The position numbers and the translations under genes are program-made. From Prevotellaceae bacterium HUN156 (GTDB lineage Bacteria > Bacteroidota > Bacteroidia > Bacteroidales > Bacteroidaceae), in assembly GCA_900119285.1 (NCBI GenBank), contig FPIT01000006.1, positions 53,368-117,367 on the forward strand: a DNA stretch of 64,000 bases, read 5' to 3'. Under the pieces are notes generated by a model that saw only the letters and a program-made list of their open reading frames with translations, made no database searches and was not told where the DNA came from. Below, in pieces: positions 42,214-51,086 of the stretch (positions within the stretch are counted from its first letter, which is position 1; each line of letters begins with the position of its first letter).

Positions 42214-43688
42214 TGAGGAAATATCGCTTTATCATTACTAGTTTGTTGCTGTCAATCATTACGCTGACAGCTATTGCACAAGAAAATATCTCACTACAGG
42301 GTTGTCGGCGCGGCACCCCTCGTCAGCAGAGCATTCACCTTCGCCGTGGAAGTAGCGAGGGCAGAACACCTGGTGGCAACTTCTACCATGGCACGCGTCA
42401 TCAGCTAACCATACTGCTAGCATTCAACGACCGCAACTTCATCGGCGATGAGGCTGCCACCCTACAGCAGTGGAACAACATATTCAATACGGAGGGATAT
42501 CTGGAGGGACCTTTCAAGGGTTCTGTCCACGACTATTTCCTTGACCAAAGCTATGGTGACTTCAACGTTATCTTCGACCTAATATATGTGCAGGTGAGTG
42601 GTAATGCTGAGAAGTATGCAAGCAATGAGGTTGATGATGAGAACTCGCAATATCTTGTAGAGGACATCATGGACGTGCTGAAGACACTCGACATCGATTG
42701 GAGCCTCTACGATTGGAATAACGATGGCTATATCAACCAGCTACTCATCGTCTATGCAGGTCATGGCATGAACGATAGTTCTGGCCCTAACCTGATTTGG
42801 CCACACCAGTGGTGGATGAGTGAACATCTGAAGGACAATCAGGAGGGTGTGTATTGCGAACCTATCCCCGTCAACTATGGCGAAAAGAACTATTTGGTGG
42901 ACTGCTATTGTGCTTTGGCAGAACTGACAAAAAATAACGACTATGGTTCTTTTGGCACCATCTGTCACGAATATAGCCACTGTTTCGGATTCCCTGACTT
43001 TTATTATGGTAGAGAGTCATTCGTTCACTCTTGGGATCTGATGGACTCCGGCAACTACAATGGCAATGGTTACCAGCCCGCAGGCTATTCTGGTCATGAG
43101 CGCTGGTTGATGGGATGGCTCACACCGATAGAACTGCAAGAGGCCACATCCATCGTTGACATACCTGCTTTGGCAGACAATGATGTAGCCTATCTTATCC
43201 GCAACGACGGCTATGAGAACGAGTATTACTTTGTGGAGAATCGCCAAGCAACAGGTTGGGATGCCAGTCTGCCCAGCCATGGTGTGCTCATCTTCCACAT
43301 CGACTATGACCCTTCGGTATGGACGAGTACAGAGGTTACTCCCAACTCTTCCCGTCGCAAGCGTTATATCCTCTTCCACGCCAACAACAAGAACACCACA
43401 TTCAGCACTGCCGGTTGGGCGTATCCTTTTGAGGAGAACAATGCGCTAACCAACACATCGTCGCCTGCTGCCGACCTCTTCCATGCCAACACCGATGGCA
43501 CGATGCTGATGAACAAGCCCATCACCAATATCTCGGTAACCAATGGCCTAGCCTCCTTCAATTTCAATATGGCAACATCCATCAAGGAGGTAACGACCAA
43601 CACCTCTCAAATTCTCTATCGCTTTGGCATGCTTACCATCTTCCGCGATGCCAACGGAAACATCCGTAAGGTTATCAGCTCACGATAA
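42213..43688 (+). CDS. Secreted M6 family metalloprotease (second of tandem pair)
   Basis: 491 residues with a signal peptide (MRKYRFIITSLLLSIITLTAIAQ) and the zinc site HEYSHCFGFPD at about 251, then DLMDSGNYNGNGYQPAGYSGHERWLMGWLTPIEL. It is clearly paralogous to the gene before it: both share YDWN(N/G)DG..N/EQ, the HExxHxxGxxD site, WLTPIEL, ENRQ..WDA and YPFEENNAL. This copy ends without the YDLQGRR tail, which suggests a different route or a different fate. One-base overlap indicates co-translation. Confidence 0.92.
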   Translation: MRKYRFIITSLLLSIITLTAIAQENISLQGCRRGTPRQQSIHLRRGSSEGRTPGGNFYHGTRHQLTILLAFNDRNFIGDEAATLQQWNNIFNTEGYLEGPFKGSVHDYFLDQSYGDFNVIFDLIYVQVSGNAEKYASNEVDDENSQYLVEDIMDVLKTLDIDWSLYDWNNDGYINQLLIVYAGHGMNDSSGPNLIWPHQWWMSEHLKDNQEGVYCEPIPVNYGEKNYLVDCYCALAELTKNNDYGSFGTICHEYSHCFGFPDFYYGRESFVHSWDLMDSGNYNGNGYQPAGYSGHERWLMGWLTPIELQEATSIVDIPALADNDVAYLIRNDGYENEYYFVENRQATGWDASLPSHGVLIFHIDYDPSVWTSTEVTPNSSRRKRYILFHANNKNTTFSTAGWAYPFEENNALTNTSSPAADLFHANTDGTMLMNKPITNISVTNGLASFNFNMATSIKEVTTNTSQILYRFGMLTIFRDANGNIRKVISSR

Positions 43689-43696
43689 AAGTAGAA

Positions 43697-43762
43697 TTTA
43701 CGCATAATTCAAGGAGTATTTACGCATAATTCAAGGAGTATTTACGCATAATTCTCGACGAA
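43697..43762. repeat. Three tandem 22-base repeats after the protease pair
   Basis: Units start at 43697, 43719 and 43741: TTTACGCATAATTC then AAGGAGTA in the first two copies (identical) and TCGACGAA in the third. Core and period match the array at 19664-19718. Confidence 0.85.
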
Positions 43763-43776
43763 TTATGCCGTCAAAC

Positions 43777-43812
43777 GAATTAGCTACATTCAGCGCTGAA
43801 TACAGCTAATTC
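43777..43812. repeat. 36-base near-perfect palindrome between convergent genes
   Basis: Arms of 18 bases, GAATTAGCT then ACATTCAGC, match their complement at 16 of 18 positions; the centre ATTCAGCGCTGAAT is perfect. There is no T run. It lies between the second M6 gene and tatD and may act as a transcript-end or protein-binding element. Confidence 0.75.
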
Positions 43813-43830
43813 AGAACCGAATGAGTTGTA

Positions 43831-44610
43831 TTAACGGATACGGGGGAAGATGCGCTCTACATTGGCTGTGGTCTGCTGGCAGATGGTGTCTTCGCTAACG
43901 CCATAGGCTTCAGCCAGCCGGGTGATGACGTGGCGGATATAGGAAGACTCGTTGCGCTGACCACGCATAGGGACGGGAGCCATATAGGGGGCATCGGTCT
44001 CTAAGACGAGACGGTCAAGGGGTACACAGGCGGGAAGAACTTCGGGCAGATGGCTCTTCTTGAAGGTCGACACACCACCAACACCCAATACGAAGCGATC
44101 AAACTCTAACAACTGGCGAGCCTCTTGCTCATTACCCGTAAAGCAATGGAACACACCGCCAGGCAGGTCGTTGGCATACTTCTTGAGGATAGCCACCATC
44201 TCGTTTTGTGCTTTGCGACAGTGAATCATCAGGGGCAGTTGCAGCTCTACGGCCCAACGCACCTGTTCCTCGAAAGCCTCTAACTGTTCTTGCTCAAACT
44301 CGCGACTCCAATAGTAGTCGAGACCAACCTCGCCGATAGCAATAACTTTAGGAGTTATTGCATCTTTGATAGTTGCTAATTGCTCACGCCAATCACCTTT
44401 TACCTCCTCTGGATGCAAGCCCAACATAGGATAACAATAGCCTGGATAACTAGTACACACATCCAATACTGTTTGACAGGTCTTAACATCAATGGCTGGC
44501 AAGAATATTTTAGCACAACCAACCTCTTGGGCACGCTGTATCACTTCGTCACGATCCTGTGCGAACTCCTCACCATCCAAGTGGCAATGCGTATCGATAT
44601 AATGTATCAT
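43831..44610 (-). CDS. TatD family metal-dependent hydrolase
   Basis: 259 residues, TIM-barrel nuclease/hydrolase. Metal ligands are visible in DTHCHLDGEEF (residues 5-9), IGEVGLDYYW (about 92), MIHCRKA (about 128) and VFHCFTGN (about 153), and in LVLETDAPYMAP (about 205). Its ATG overlaps the stop of the polyprenyl synthase gene by one base, so the genes are coupled. Roles proposed for the family are DNA fragmentation, 3' exonuclease and proofreading. Confidence 0.95.
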   Translation of the reverse strand: MIHYIDTHCHLDGEEFAQDRDEVIQRAQEVGCAKIFLPAIDVKTCQTVLDVCTSYPGYCYPMLGLHPEEVKGDWREQLATIKDAITPKVIAIGEVGLDYYWSREFEQEQLEAFEEQVRWAVELQLPLMIHCRKAQNEMVAILKKYANDLPGGVFHCFTGNEQEARQLLEFDRFVLGVGGVSTFKKSHLPEVLPACVPLDRLVLETDAPYMAPVPMRGQRNESSYIRHVITRLAEAYGVSEDTICQQTTANVERIFPRIR

Positions 44611-45584
44611 TATTTATTTCGGTGCAGCAATTCATCCATATATTGGCGCAACTGTGCTTTGCGCTCCTCTGGTACATTGATCTCTGAAAGAGTCTGTCGG
44701 GCTACATGGAAGTAGTAATTAATCTTCTCCTCACAGAGGCGACGGATACCAATCTCGTCGTAGAGGCGCGTAACCTCTGCCACCTTCACCTCGCGATTGA
44801 AGGTCTTAGCACCTATCCAGCGCTCCAACTCTGCACGCTGCTTATCGTTGGCACGGTTGAAGGCATTGATAAGCATATAGGTCTTCTTATTTGAGGTGAT
44901 ATCGCCACCGATAGCCTTACCAAAGACTTTGGGGTCGCCATAGACATCGAGCAGGTCGTCTTGCAACTGGAATGCCAATCCCATCTGCTCACCTACACGA
45001 TAGAGGCGGTCGGCATCCTCCTGAGGGGCATCAGCCAACACAGCACCAATCTTCAGGGCACAAGCCAGCAATACGCTGGTCTTCAGGCGTATCATCTCGA
45101 TATATTCTTCTTCAGTCACATCGTTGCGCGTCTCAAAAGTCATATCATACTCCTGACCTTCGCCAATCTCCAGAGCCGTCTCCGTAAAGATGTCAAGCAC
45201 GGCAGGCATCTTGTCGGCAGGCACCTGCTGCATGCGCTGATAAGCCAACACCAGCATAGAGTCGCCAGAGAGGATGGCCTTGTTGGCATCCCAACGGCGA
45301 TGTACCGTCTCGTGACCACGACGCATATCGGCCTGGTCCATCAGGTCGTCGTGCAACAGGGTGTAGTTATGATAGGTCTCCAATCCTACGGCAGGCATCA
45401 GGATGCTTTCGGGATTCTCTTTCCAGAGATTGTAGCCCATGAGGGTGAGCACAGGACGTATGCGCTTGCCACCAATAGACAACACGTATTCTACCGGTTC
45501 GTAAAGTGACTTCGGTTTTCTCTCATAGGGCAGATGGGCCAGAAAGTCGTTGACCAACTGCAGGATCTCATTAGATGTCAGCAT
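44610..45584 (-). CDS. Polyprenyl (geranylgeranyl/farnesyl-type) diphosphate synthase
   Basis: 324 residues. It condenses isopentenyl diphosphate with allylic diphosphates to make isoprenoid precursors. First Asp-rich motif LLHDDLMDQADMRRG (about 81-95), second LQDDLLDVYGDPKVFGKAIGGD (about 210-231), and GGKRIRPVL near 32. Product length cannot be told. It is the middle gene of tonB-synthase-tatD; ispH for the same pathway lies 3 kb away. Confidence 0.93.
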   Translation of the reverse strand: MLTSNEILQLVNDFLAHLPYERKPKSLYEPVEYVLSIGGKRIRPVLTLMGYNLWKENPESILMPAVGLETYHNYTLLHDDLMDQADMRRGHETVHRRWDANKAILSGDSMLVLAYQRMQQVPADKMPAVLDIFTETALEIGEGQEYDMTFETRNDVTEEEYIEMIRLKTSVLLACALKIGAVLADAPQEDADRLYRVGEQMGLAFQLQDDLLDVYGDPKVFGKAIGGDITSNKKTYMLINAFNRANDKQRAELERWIGAKTFNREVKVAEVTRLYDEIGIRRLCEEKINYYFHVARQTLSEINVPEERKAQLRQYMDELLHRNK

Positions 45585-45605
45585 ATATCTTATTCTTCTT
45601 ATTTT

Positions 45606-46304
45606 CTACAACTTAAATACAATAGGGATGCACACCTTGGTGCGACAGGGCTGATCGTGATAAACACCTGGTTGCCAATGGGGCATCATATTGAGCACAC
45701 GCAGCGCCTCCTTGTCGCATTCGGGCGACAGCGACTTGGTGATTTTCACGCCACTGATACTACCATCCTTCTCTACATAGAACACAGCCACCACCTTGCC
45801 CTGCGTATGATTGTTGCGAGCGACAGTGGGATAGCGCAGATTCTTGGTGAGCCATTTCAGAAACTCCGTAGCACCGCCAGGATACTGTGGCAGGTCTTCT
45901 ACCACATGAAAGTTGAGCGGATTCTGTGGGTCAACGGTCAAGGGAGCCAGCGCTTTATCCTCGTCCTCTTCCAATTCCTTCAGCACCTCTTCGTCTTCAC
46001 TGGCCACATCAACTTGGTCGTCAACATCAATCTCTACGTCATCATCGACCACATGCAACTGTTCCGACTTTTCTTCTGGATGTCTTTCTTCCAACTGAGC
46101 TATTGTCTCCTCGTTAGACATGGGGACCAGTTCACTTTCATGCATCAGGTCATTCAAGTCTATCGGATCAATATTATCATCACCCGTTGCAGTATTCCAC
46201 TCTAATGTAACATAGAACAAAGACAACACGAATATAAGCCCCAAGAGGAATCCCGTGGCACGTCGCTGTTCCATATCAGCCTGTCGTGTTTTCTTTTGTT
46301 CCAT
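45606..46304 (-). CDS. TonB family energy transducer
   Basis: 232 residues: a cytoplasmic start, one membrane anchor (about 17-36), an acidic Asp/Glu-rich linker (about 45-120; unusual, since classical TonB linkers are Pro/Lys-rich) and a C-terminal TonB domain (about 135-232: LPQYPGGATEFLKWLTKNLRYPTVARNNHTQGKVVAVFYVEKDGSISGVKITKSLSPECDKEALRVLNMMPHWQPG). It transmits proton-motive force to outer-membrane receptors. A full promoter lies at 46315-46345. Confidence 0.9.
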   Translation of the reverse strand: MEQKKTRQADMEQRRATGFLLGLIFVLSLFYVTLEWNTATGDDNIDPIDLNDLMHESELVPMSNEETIAQLEERHPEEKSEQLHVVDDDVEIDVDDQVDVASEDEEVLKELEEDEDKALAPLTVDPQNPLNFHVVEDLPQYPGGATEFLKWLTKNLRYPTVARNNHTQGKVVAVFYVEKDGSISGVKITKSLSPECDKEALRVLNMMPHWQPGVYHDQPCRTKVCIPIVFKL

Positions 46305-46314
46305 TTATTGGGCA

Positions 46315-46345
46315 CAAAGGTAGCTATTATTTTGGAAATATGCAA
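46315..46345 (-). promoter_or_regulatory. Promoter of tonB-synthase-tatD
   Basis: Minus strand TTG (46343-46345), 20 bases, TACCTTTG (46315-46322). It interleaves with the porQ promoter on the other strand. Confidence 0.8.
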
Positions 46346-46362
46346 TAAAATAATTACCTTTG
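46332..46362 (+). promoter_or_regulatory. Promoter of porQ-cmk
   Basis: TTG (46332-46334), 20 bases, TACCTTTG (46355-46362), 15 bases before the ATG. Its -33 lies inside the spacer of the divergent tonB promoter, so simultaneous polymerase binding is unlikely. Confidence 0.8.
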
Positions 46363-46376
46363 TCGTTTGAAATAAG

Positions 46377-47324
46377 ATGAAGAAAGGTTTTCTTGCCATT
46401 ATAGGCATTTTGTCAGCCCTGTTTGCGCAAGCTCAGGAGAGCGAAGAGGTATATAGCTTCTTGCGCTTACCTGTTAGTGCCCATGTAGCAGCATTAGGAG
46501 GTGATAACATCTCGCTGACAGAAGACGATCCTACTGTTATTTTCCACAACCCCGCTCTTTTGACTGGTGTGAGTGACAAGAGCATAAACTTCAATTTCAT
46601 GACCTACATGGAAGGATGCAAGACCGCCTCAGCCTCATACGTCAGAGCCTATGGCGAAAGAGCATCATGGGGAATCAGTGGTCAATACATGTCGTATGGC
46701 TCTATCAAGGAAACCACTAATGAGAATATAGAGACAGGAACTTTTTCTCCACGTGACATTGCATTGGCAGGAAGCTTTGCCTATCTCTTAGGGAACAATT
46801 TCAGTGGTGGTATTACCGCCCGCTTCATCTCGTCAACCATAGGCAACTACAGTTCTGCTGCTGTGGCTGTTGATTTAGGCGTCAACTATTTGAACGAAGA
46901 AAAAGGATGGTCTGTATCTGCTGTAGCCAAGAACCTTGGCGGACAAATTAAGGCCTACAATGATGAGTTTGAGCACATCCCCTTCGACTTACAATTGGGA
47001 GTCAGCAAGCAACTGGTCAACTCACCGCTAACCTTTCATGCAACATTGTCACGTCTGAACAATTGGAATCAGGCTTTCATCAAGCATCTAGCTGTTGGTG
47101 CAGACATAGCACTCTCCCCAACAATATACCTTGCTGCCGGTTATAATTTCCGTCGCGCCAGTGAGATGAAGATTAGCGAGGCTGATGATACAGAGAGTAA
47201 CCATGGAGCAGGTTTATCAATTGGTGGTGGCATACAGCTCGAACGCTTTAAGTTACAGATTGGCTATGCCAAATACCACGTATCCACCAATTCATTATTG
47301 ATTAACGCTACATATTGTTTATAA
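46377..47324 (+). CDS. porQ: Type IX secretion system protein PorQ
   Basis: 315 residues with a signal peptide (MKKGFLAIIGILSALFAQA) and an outer-membrane beta-barrel of the PorQ/PorV type: FLRLPVSAHVAALGGDNISLTEDDPTVIFHNPALL at the start, then alternating strands such as GISGQYMSYGSIKETTNENIETGTFSPRDIALAGSFAYLLGNNFSGGITARFI. PorQ anchors the attachment complex component PorZ to the outer membrane. The order porQ-cmk is known from other Bacteroidales. Confidence 0.93.
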   Translation: MKKGFLAIIGILSALFAQAQESEEVYSFLRLPVSAHVAALGGDNISLTEDDPTVIFHNPALLTGVSDKSINFNFMTYMEGCKTASASYVRAYGERASWGISGQYMSYGSIKETTNENIETGTFSPRDIALAGSFAYLLGNNFSGGITARFISSTIGNYSSAAVAVDLGVNYLNEEKGWSVSAVAKNLGGQIKAYNDEFEHIPFDLQLGVSKQLVNSPLTFHATLSRLNNWNQAFIKHLAVGADIALSPTIYLAAGYNFRRASEMKISEADDTESNHGAGLSIGGGIQLERFKLQIGYAKYHVSTNSLLINATYCL

Positions 47325-47327
47325 TAT

Positions 47328-48014
47328 ATGAAGAAGATTACCATTGCTATTGATGGCCATTCTTCGTGCGGTAAGAGTACGATGGCCAAGGACTTAGCCC
47401 GTGAAGTGGGCTATGTATATGTTGACACTGGTGCGATGTACCGCTGTGTCACCTTGTATGCTTTACGTCATGGATTATTCACTGCCGAAGGCATTCAGGA
47501 AGAGGCTTTGCGCCAGGCTATGCCCCAGATACAAATCACATTCCGCTTCAATGCAGAGAAAGGACGCCCAGATACTTATCTCAACGGAGAATTGGTTGAA
47601 GATCTGATTCGTTCGATGGAGGTCTCTAATCATGTCAGCCCTATTGCCACATTAGGTTTTGTTCGCGAGGCAATGGTTGCCCAACAGCAACAGATGGGTA
47701 AGGACAAAGGTGTTGTCATGGATGGTCGTGACATCGGTACAGTTGTCTTCCCTGATGCTGAGCTAAAGATTTTCGTTACCGCCTCTGCTGAGGTTCGTGC
47801 CCAGCGCCGTTACGACGAATTGAAAGGCAAAGGTATGGAAGCCGACTATGAAGAGATTCTAAAGAATGTTCAGGAGCGCGACTACATCGACTCTCATCGT
47901 GCAGTATCACCTCTTCGCAAAGCTGACGACGCCATCGAACTTGACAATAGTCATATGACGATTGCCGAGCAGAAAGCATGGTTAATGGAAAAATTCCAAC
48001 AGGCTATTCGTTAG
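47328..48014 (+). CDS. cmk: (d)CMP kinase
   Basis: 228 residues. It phosphorylates CMP and dCMP with ATP. P-loop GHSSCGKST (about 9-17), [17 protein letters not shown] (about 31-47), [37 protein letters not shown] (about 130-165). The start is 3 bases past the porQ stop, so the two are co-transcribed. The 3' end overlaps the convergent ispH by 11 bases. Confidence 0.97.
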   Translation: MKKITIAIDGHSSCGKSTMAKDLAREVGYVYVDTGAMYRCVTLYALRHGLFTAEGIQEEALRQAMPQIQITFRFNAEKGRPDTYLNGELVEDLIRSMEVSNHVSPIATLGFVREAMVAQQQQMGKDKGVVMDGRDIGTVVFPDAELKIFVTASAEVRAQRRYDELKGKGMEADYEEILKNVQERDYIDSHRAVSPLRKADDAIELDNSHMTIAEQKAWLMEKFQQAIR

Positions 48015-48870
48015 ACAGCGCATCACGGCATTGTTCCATCAGCCACTTAGGCGTACTGGTGGCGCCACAGATGCCCACAGTTTCTATACCTTCGAGCCAA
48101 GCAGGATCTATCTCTTCAGGTCCTTCTATCATATGGGTGTTTGCGTTGACGCGCAAGCACTCATTATATAATACCCTACCATTACTACTCTTTCGTCCAC
48201 AAACGAAAAGAACAAGATCGTGTTTGGTAGCAAAACTTGAGATATTCGGCATGCGGTTGGCCACATTACGACAGATGGTATCGAAACTACGGAAAGTGGC
48301 CGTAGGCGAGATGTGTTGCTGGATATACTCGATGATACGATGAAACTCATCCAGCGACTTAGTTGTTTGCGAATAAAGATAGATATCGCGCGTAAAGTCC
48401 AGACGGCTCACCTCATCAAAGTTCTCTATCACGATAGCTTCTGATTGTGTCTGTCCTACCAATCCTAATACCTCGGCATGACCTTTCTTGCCGAAGATTA
48501 CAATAGAAGCACCCTCTCCACTGGGAGAAGCCTCATATTGCTTTCGGATACGTTTCTGCAATTGCAGCACCACAGGACAGGTGGCATCGATAATCTCTAT
48601 ATTGTTCTTTCGTGCCAACTCATAGGTTGCTGGTGGCTCACCATGAGCACGCAGCAGCACCTTGACATTGTGCAGACTAGCCATCTGCTCGTGGTCGATG
48701 GTAATAAGACCTAGCTGGCGTAGGCGTTCACACTCCATTCCATTGTGCACAATATCACCAAGACAATATAAGGTATTGCCCTTTGCCAGTTCCTCTTCAG
48801 CTTTCTGGATGGCTGTGGTCACTCCAAAGCAGAAGCCACTGCCATTATCTATTTCTATCTTTAGACTCAT
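48004..48870 (-). CDS. ispH: 4-hydroxy-3-methylbut-2-enyl diphosphate reductase
   Basis: Last step of the methylerythritol phosphate pathway, an iron-sulfur enzyme giving IPP and DMAPP. 288 residues from the ATG at 48870 ([21 protein letters not shown]); an ATG four codons earlier (48882) is also open. Cluster cysteines are in GFCFGV, DATCPVV and [16 protein letters not shown] and [12 protein letters not shown] are also typical. It is the last gene of the alpha-2-macroglobulin/DUF1573/meaB operon. Confidence 0.95.
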   Translation of the reverse strand: MSLKIEIDNGSGFCFGVTTAIQKAEEELAKGNTLYCLGDIVHNGMECERLRQLGLITIDHEQMASLHNVKVLLRAHGEPPATYELARKNNIEIIDATCPVVLQLQKRIRKQYEASPSGEGASIVIFGKKGHAEVLGLVGQTQSEAIVIENFDEVSRLDFTRDIYLYSQTTKSLDEFHRIIEYIQQHISPTATFRSFDTICRNVANRMPNISSFATKHDLVLFVCGRKSSNGRVLYNECLRVNANTHMIEGPEEIDPAWLEGIETVGICGATSTPKWLMEQCRDALSNE

Positions 48871-48889
48871 ATATTTTTTCATAGATTAT

Positions 48890-48925
48890 CTAGATATCTA
48901 GATGTTCTAGAGATTCTAGATTCTT
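48890..48925 (-). repeat. Nonamer CTAG repeats across the meaB-ispH junction
   Basis: CTAG begins at 48890, 48898, 48907 and 48916 (spacings 8, 9, 9). On the coding strand the units read CTAGAATCT, CTAGAACAT, CTAGATAT, then TAG, which is the meaB stop. They encode the end NLESLEHLDI. Confidence 0.7.
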
Positions 48926-50008
48926 ATAATAGCTATCTAACAGTTGCTGCGCAGCCATAAAAGAGGTCTGCTTACCAGCCAACACCGAGCGTTCGGCATC
49001 TTGTAATTGCGCTTGTATTTGGGCATTGTTATAGAAGTGCAGTCGCAACTGTTCGTTGATGGTTTCATACATCCAATACTTAGCCTGTTCGTTGCGACGA
49101 TAGTCAAAGTAACCATTCTTCTTAACGAAGGCGATATACTCATATATCATGTCCCATATCTCTTTGATGCCAAGACCATAGAAGCCACTATAGCATAACA
49201 CCTTGGGCAACCATCCGCTATCAGGCATAGGAAAGAAGTGCAGCGCATTACGGAAGTTGGTTGCAGCCATTTGGCATTTATCTACATTCTCGCCATCACA
49301 TTTGTTGATAACGATACCATCAGAAATCTCCATGATGCCACGCTTGATACCTTGCAACTCATCGCCTGTTCCTGCCAACTGAATGAGCAGGAAGAAATCC
49401 ACCATCGAATGACAGGCAGTCTCACTCTGTCCTACGCCCACAGTCTCTACAAAGATTTTGTCGAAGCCAGCAGCCTCACACAGAATAATCGTCTCGCGTG
49501 TCTTGCGAGCCACACCGCCTAAAGAACCAGCCGTTGGACTAGGACGGATAAACGAGTCGGGATGCACGCTGAGTTTCTCCATGCGTGTCTTATCACCCAG
49601 AATAGAACCCTTAGAGCGCTCACTACTGGGGTCGATAGCCAATACAGCCAACTTGCCTCCGTGTTCTTTGAGTACATGGATGCCAAACTCATCAATACTA
49701 GTCGACTTGCCTGCGCCAGGAACACCACTGATACCCACACGAATACTGTTGCCACTATAGGGTAGGCACTTATTGATTACCTCTTGGGCTTTCTGCTGGT
49801 GGGCGGGATTGACACTCTCCACCAGCGTAACAGCTTGCGAGAGGATGGTGACATCACCCTTGACGATACCCTCTACCATCTCGGCAGCAGAGAGCTCGCG
49901 ACGACGGAAGCGATGACGTTGCAGATAGGGATTAACAATAGCAGGCTGTTCTACTCCGCTATTCACCTGCAATCCTGCATATTCAGCACTATTTTCAGGA
50001 TGTTCCAT
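48890..50008 (-). CDS. meaB: MeaB/ArgK-type GTPase chaperone of methylmalonyl-CoA mutase
   Basis: G3E-family P-loop GTPase that protects and reloads B12-dependent methylmalonyl-CoA mutase. P-loop GVPGAGKST (about 93-101), LAIDPSSERSKGSILGDKTRMEKLSVHPDSFIRPSPTAG, ETVGVGQSE and the base motif INKCDG. I use the ATG at 50008 (MEHPENSAEYAGLQ). The upstream ATG at 50044 gives MPNKGTKSKKVT in front and overlaps the DUF1573 stop by 11 bases; both are plausible. Its C-terminal codons are CTAG nonamer repeats. The mutase subunit genes are not in this window. Confidence 0.93.
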   Translation of the reverse strand: MEHPENSAEYAGLQVNSGVEQPAIVNPYLQRHRFRRRELSAAEMVEGIVKGDVTILSQAVTLVESVNPAHQQKAQEVINKCLPYSGNSIRVGISGVPGAGKSTSIDEFGIHVLKEHGGKLAVLAIDPSSERSKGSILGDKTRMEKLSVHPDSFIRPSPTAGSLGGVARKTRETIILCEAAGFDKIFVETVGVGQSETACHSMVDFFLLIQLAGTGDELQGIKRGIMEISDGIVINKCDGENVDKCQMAATNFRNALHFFPMPDSGWLPKVLCYSGFYGLGIKEIWDMIYEYIAFVKKNGYFDYRRNEQAKYWMYETINEQLRLHFYNNAQIQAQLQDAERSVLAGKQTSFMAAQQLLDSYYKNLESLEHLDI

Positions 50009-50033
50009 AGTTACTTTTTTACTTTTAGTACCT

Positions 50034-51086
50034 TTATTTGGCATTGATGGTTATCGTTACCTTCGACTGGTCGGGGTCATTGGTAATCATGAGAATACGA
50101 GGGCGCGTACGCACCTTCTTCAAATCATCACGCAGTGCAGTAATCTTGAGTTGGGTAGTCTCGCCTGGCTTCAGATGACTCTTACCTAGTGACACCTGAA
50201 GGCCGCCTGTAAAGAGTTGCAACGAAGAGATATCCAAGTCTGTTCGCCCCTTATTGCTAACGACAATAGCTTCTTTCTTCTTGGTCTTGTCACCAAACTC
50301 AATATCAATCGTTTTCTTCGACAGTTCCATCTTAGGTGCATACTGTTTCTGTGCATCTGTCATACCCATGAACGAGGGCAAGAGCACCACAGAGACGGGT
50401 ATCTCGTTGTCGGCACTTACCTTATCGCCAGGATTACCTGCCAAGAATACAGAGGTCTGTGTCAGTCCATAGTCATGAATCTGCGTAGAGTTGAGCGTCA
50501 CCGTCATCGTACCGGCACGACCTGGTGCCAACTTCTCGGGCACCATCACTGCCGTCAGATATGGTGGCAAATGCATCAGGTTAGGCTGATACTCACTGCT
50601 ACTACTATTATAAACGTGTAGTTGTTGCACATGCTGGTCTCCACGATTGATATCGTCAAACTCCAAATCACTACGGTCAAGCAACAAGTCACCCATCGTG
50701 ATGGGATAGTTCTTACTCAAATCCTGATACTCTCTCAGCACCACACCTTTCATCGTGATGTATATCGGCTTCGCCATTCCTGACACCTTCACTGCTGCCT
50801 GCTTATCGAAGTGTCCCAGCTGTCGGGCATCATAAGTCATACGAATCTCAAACTTATCACCGACATCTCCTTTGGGATAGTCAACCACCGTACAACTACA
50901 ATCTGGTACTACTTTCTCAATACGCAGCTTACGACTGCCTCTATTTCTGAATTTAAAAACTGCAGAAATTGGCTGTTGATAGCCAGTGCGTCCTGCGTCA
51001 ATGACAGTACTTTCAGCTTTCAGTTTCTGTGCGTTGGCTGTCAGCGCCGCCAACAGCATCATTGGTATAATCAGTTTTTTCTTCAT
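50034..51086 (-). CDS. DUF1573 domain protein
   Basis: 350 residues with a signal peptide (MKKKLIIPMMLLAALTANAQ) and DUF1573 immunoglobulin-like repeats: FKFRNRGSRKLRIEKVVPDCSCTVVDYPKGDVG (about 46-80, the hallmark CSC) and a second at about 250-350 (IVVSNKGRTDLDISSLQLFTGGLQVSLGKSHLKPGETTQLKITA). It is probably an outer-surface or periplasmic binding protein. Its ATG overlaps the stop of the alpha-2-macroglobulin gene, so they are coupled. Function unknown. Confidence 0.9.
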   Translation of the reverse strand: MKKKLIIPMMLLAALTANAQKLKAESTVIDAGRTGYQQPISAVFKFRNRGSRKLRIEKVVPDCSCTVVDYPKGDVGDKFEIRMTYDARQLGHFDKQAAVKVSGMAKPIYITMKGVVLREYQDLSKNYPITMGDLLLDRSDLEFDDINRGDQHVQQLHVYNSSSSEYQPNLMHLPPYLTAVMVPEKLAPGRAGTMTVTLNSTQIHDYGLTQTSVFLAGNPGDKVSADNEIPVSVVLLPSFMGMTDAQKQYAPKMELSKKTIDIEFGDKTKKKEAIVVSNKGRTDLDISSLQLFTGGLQVSLGKSHLKPGETTQLKITALRDDLKKVRTRPRILMITNDPDQSKVTITINAK

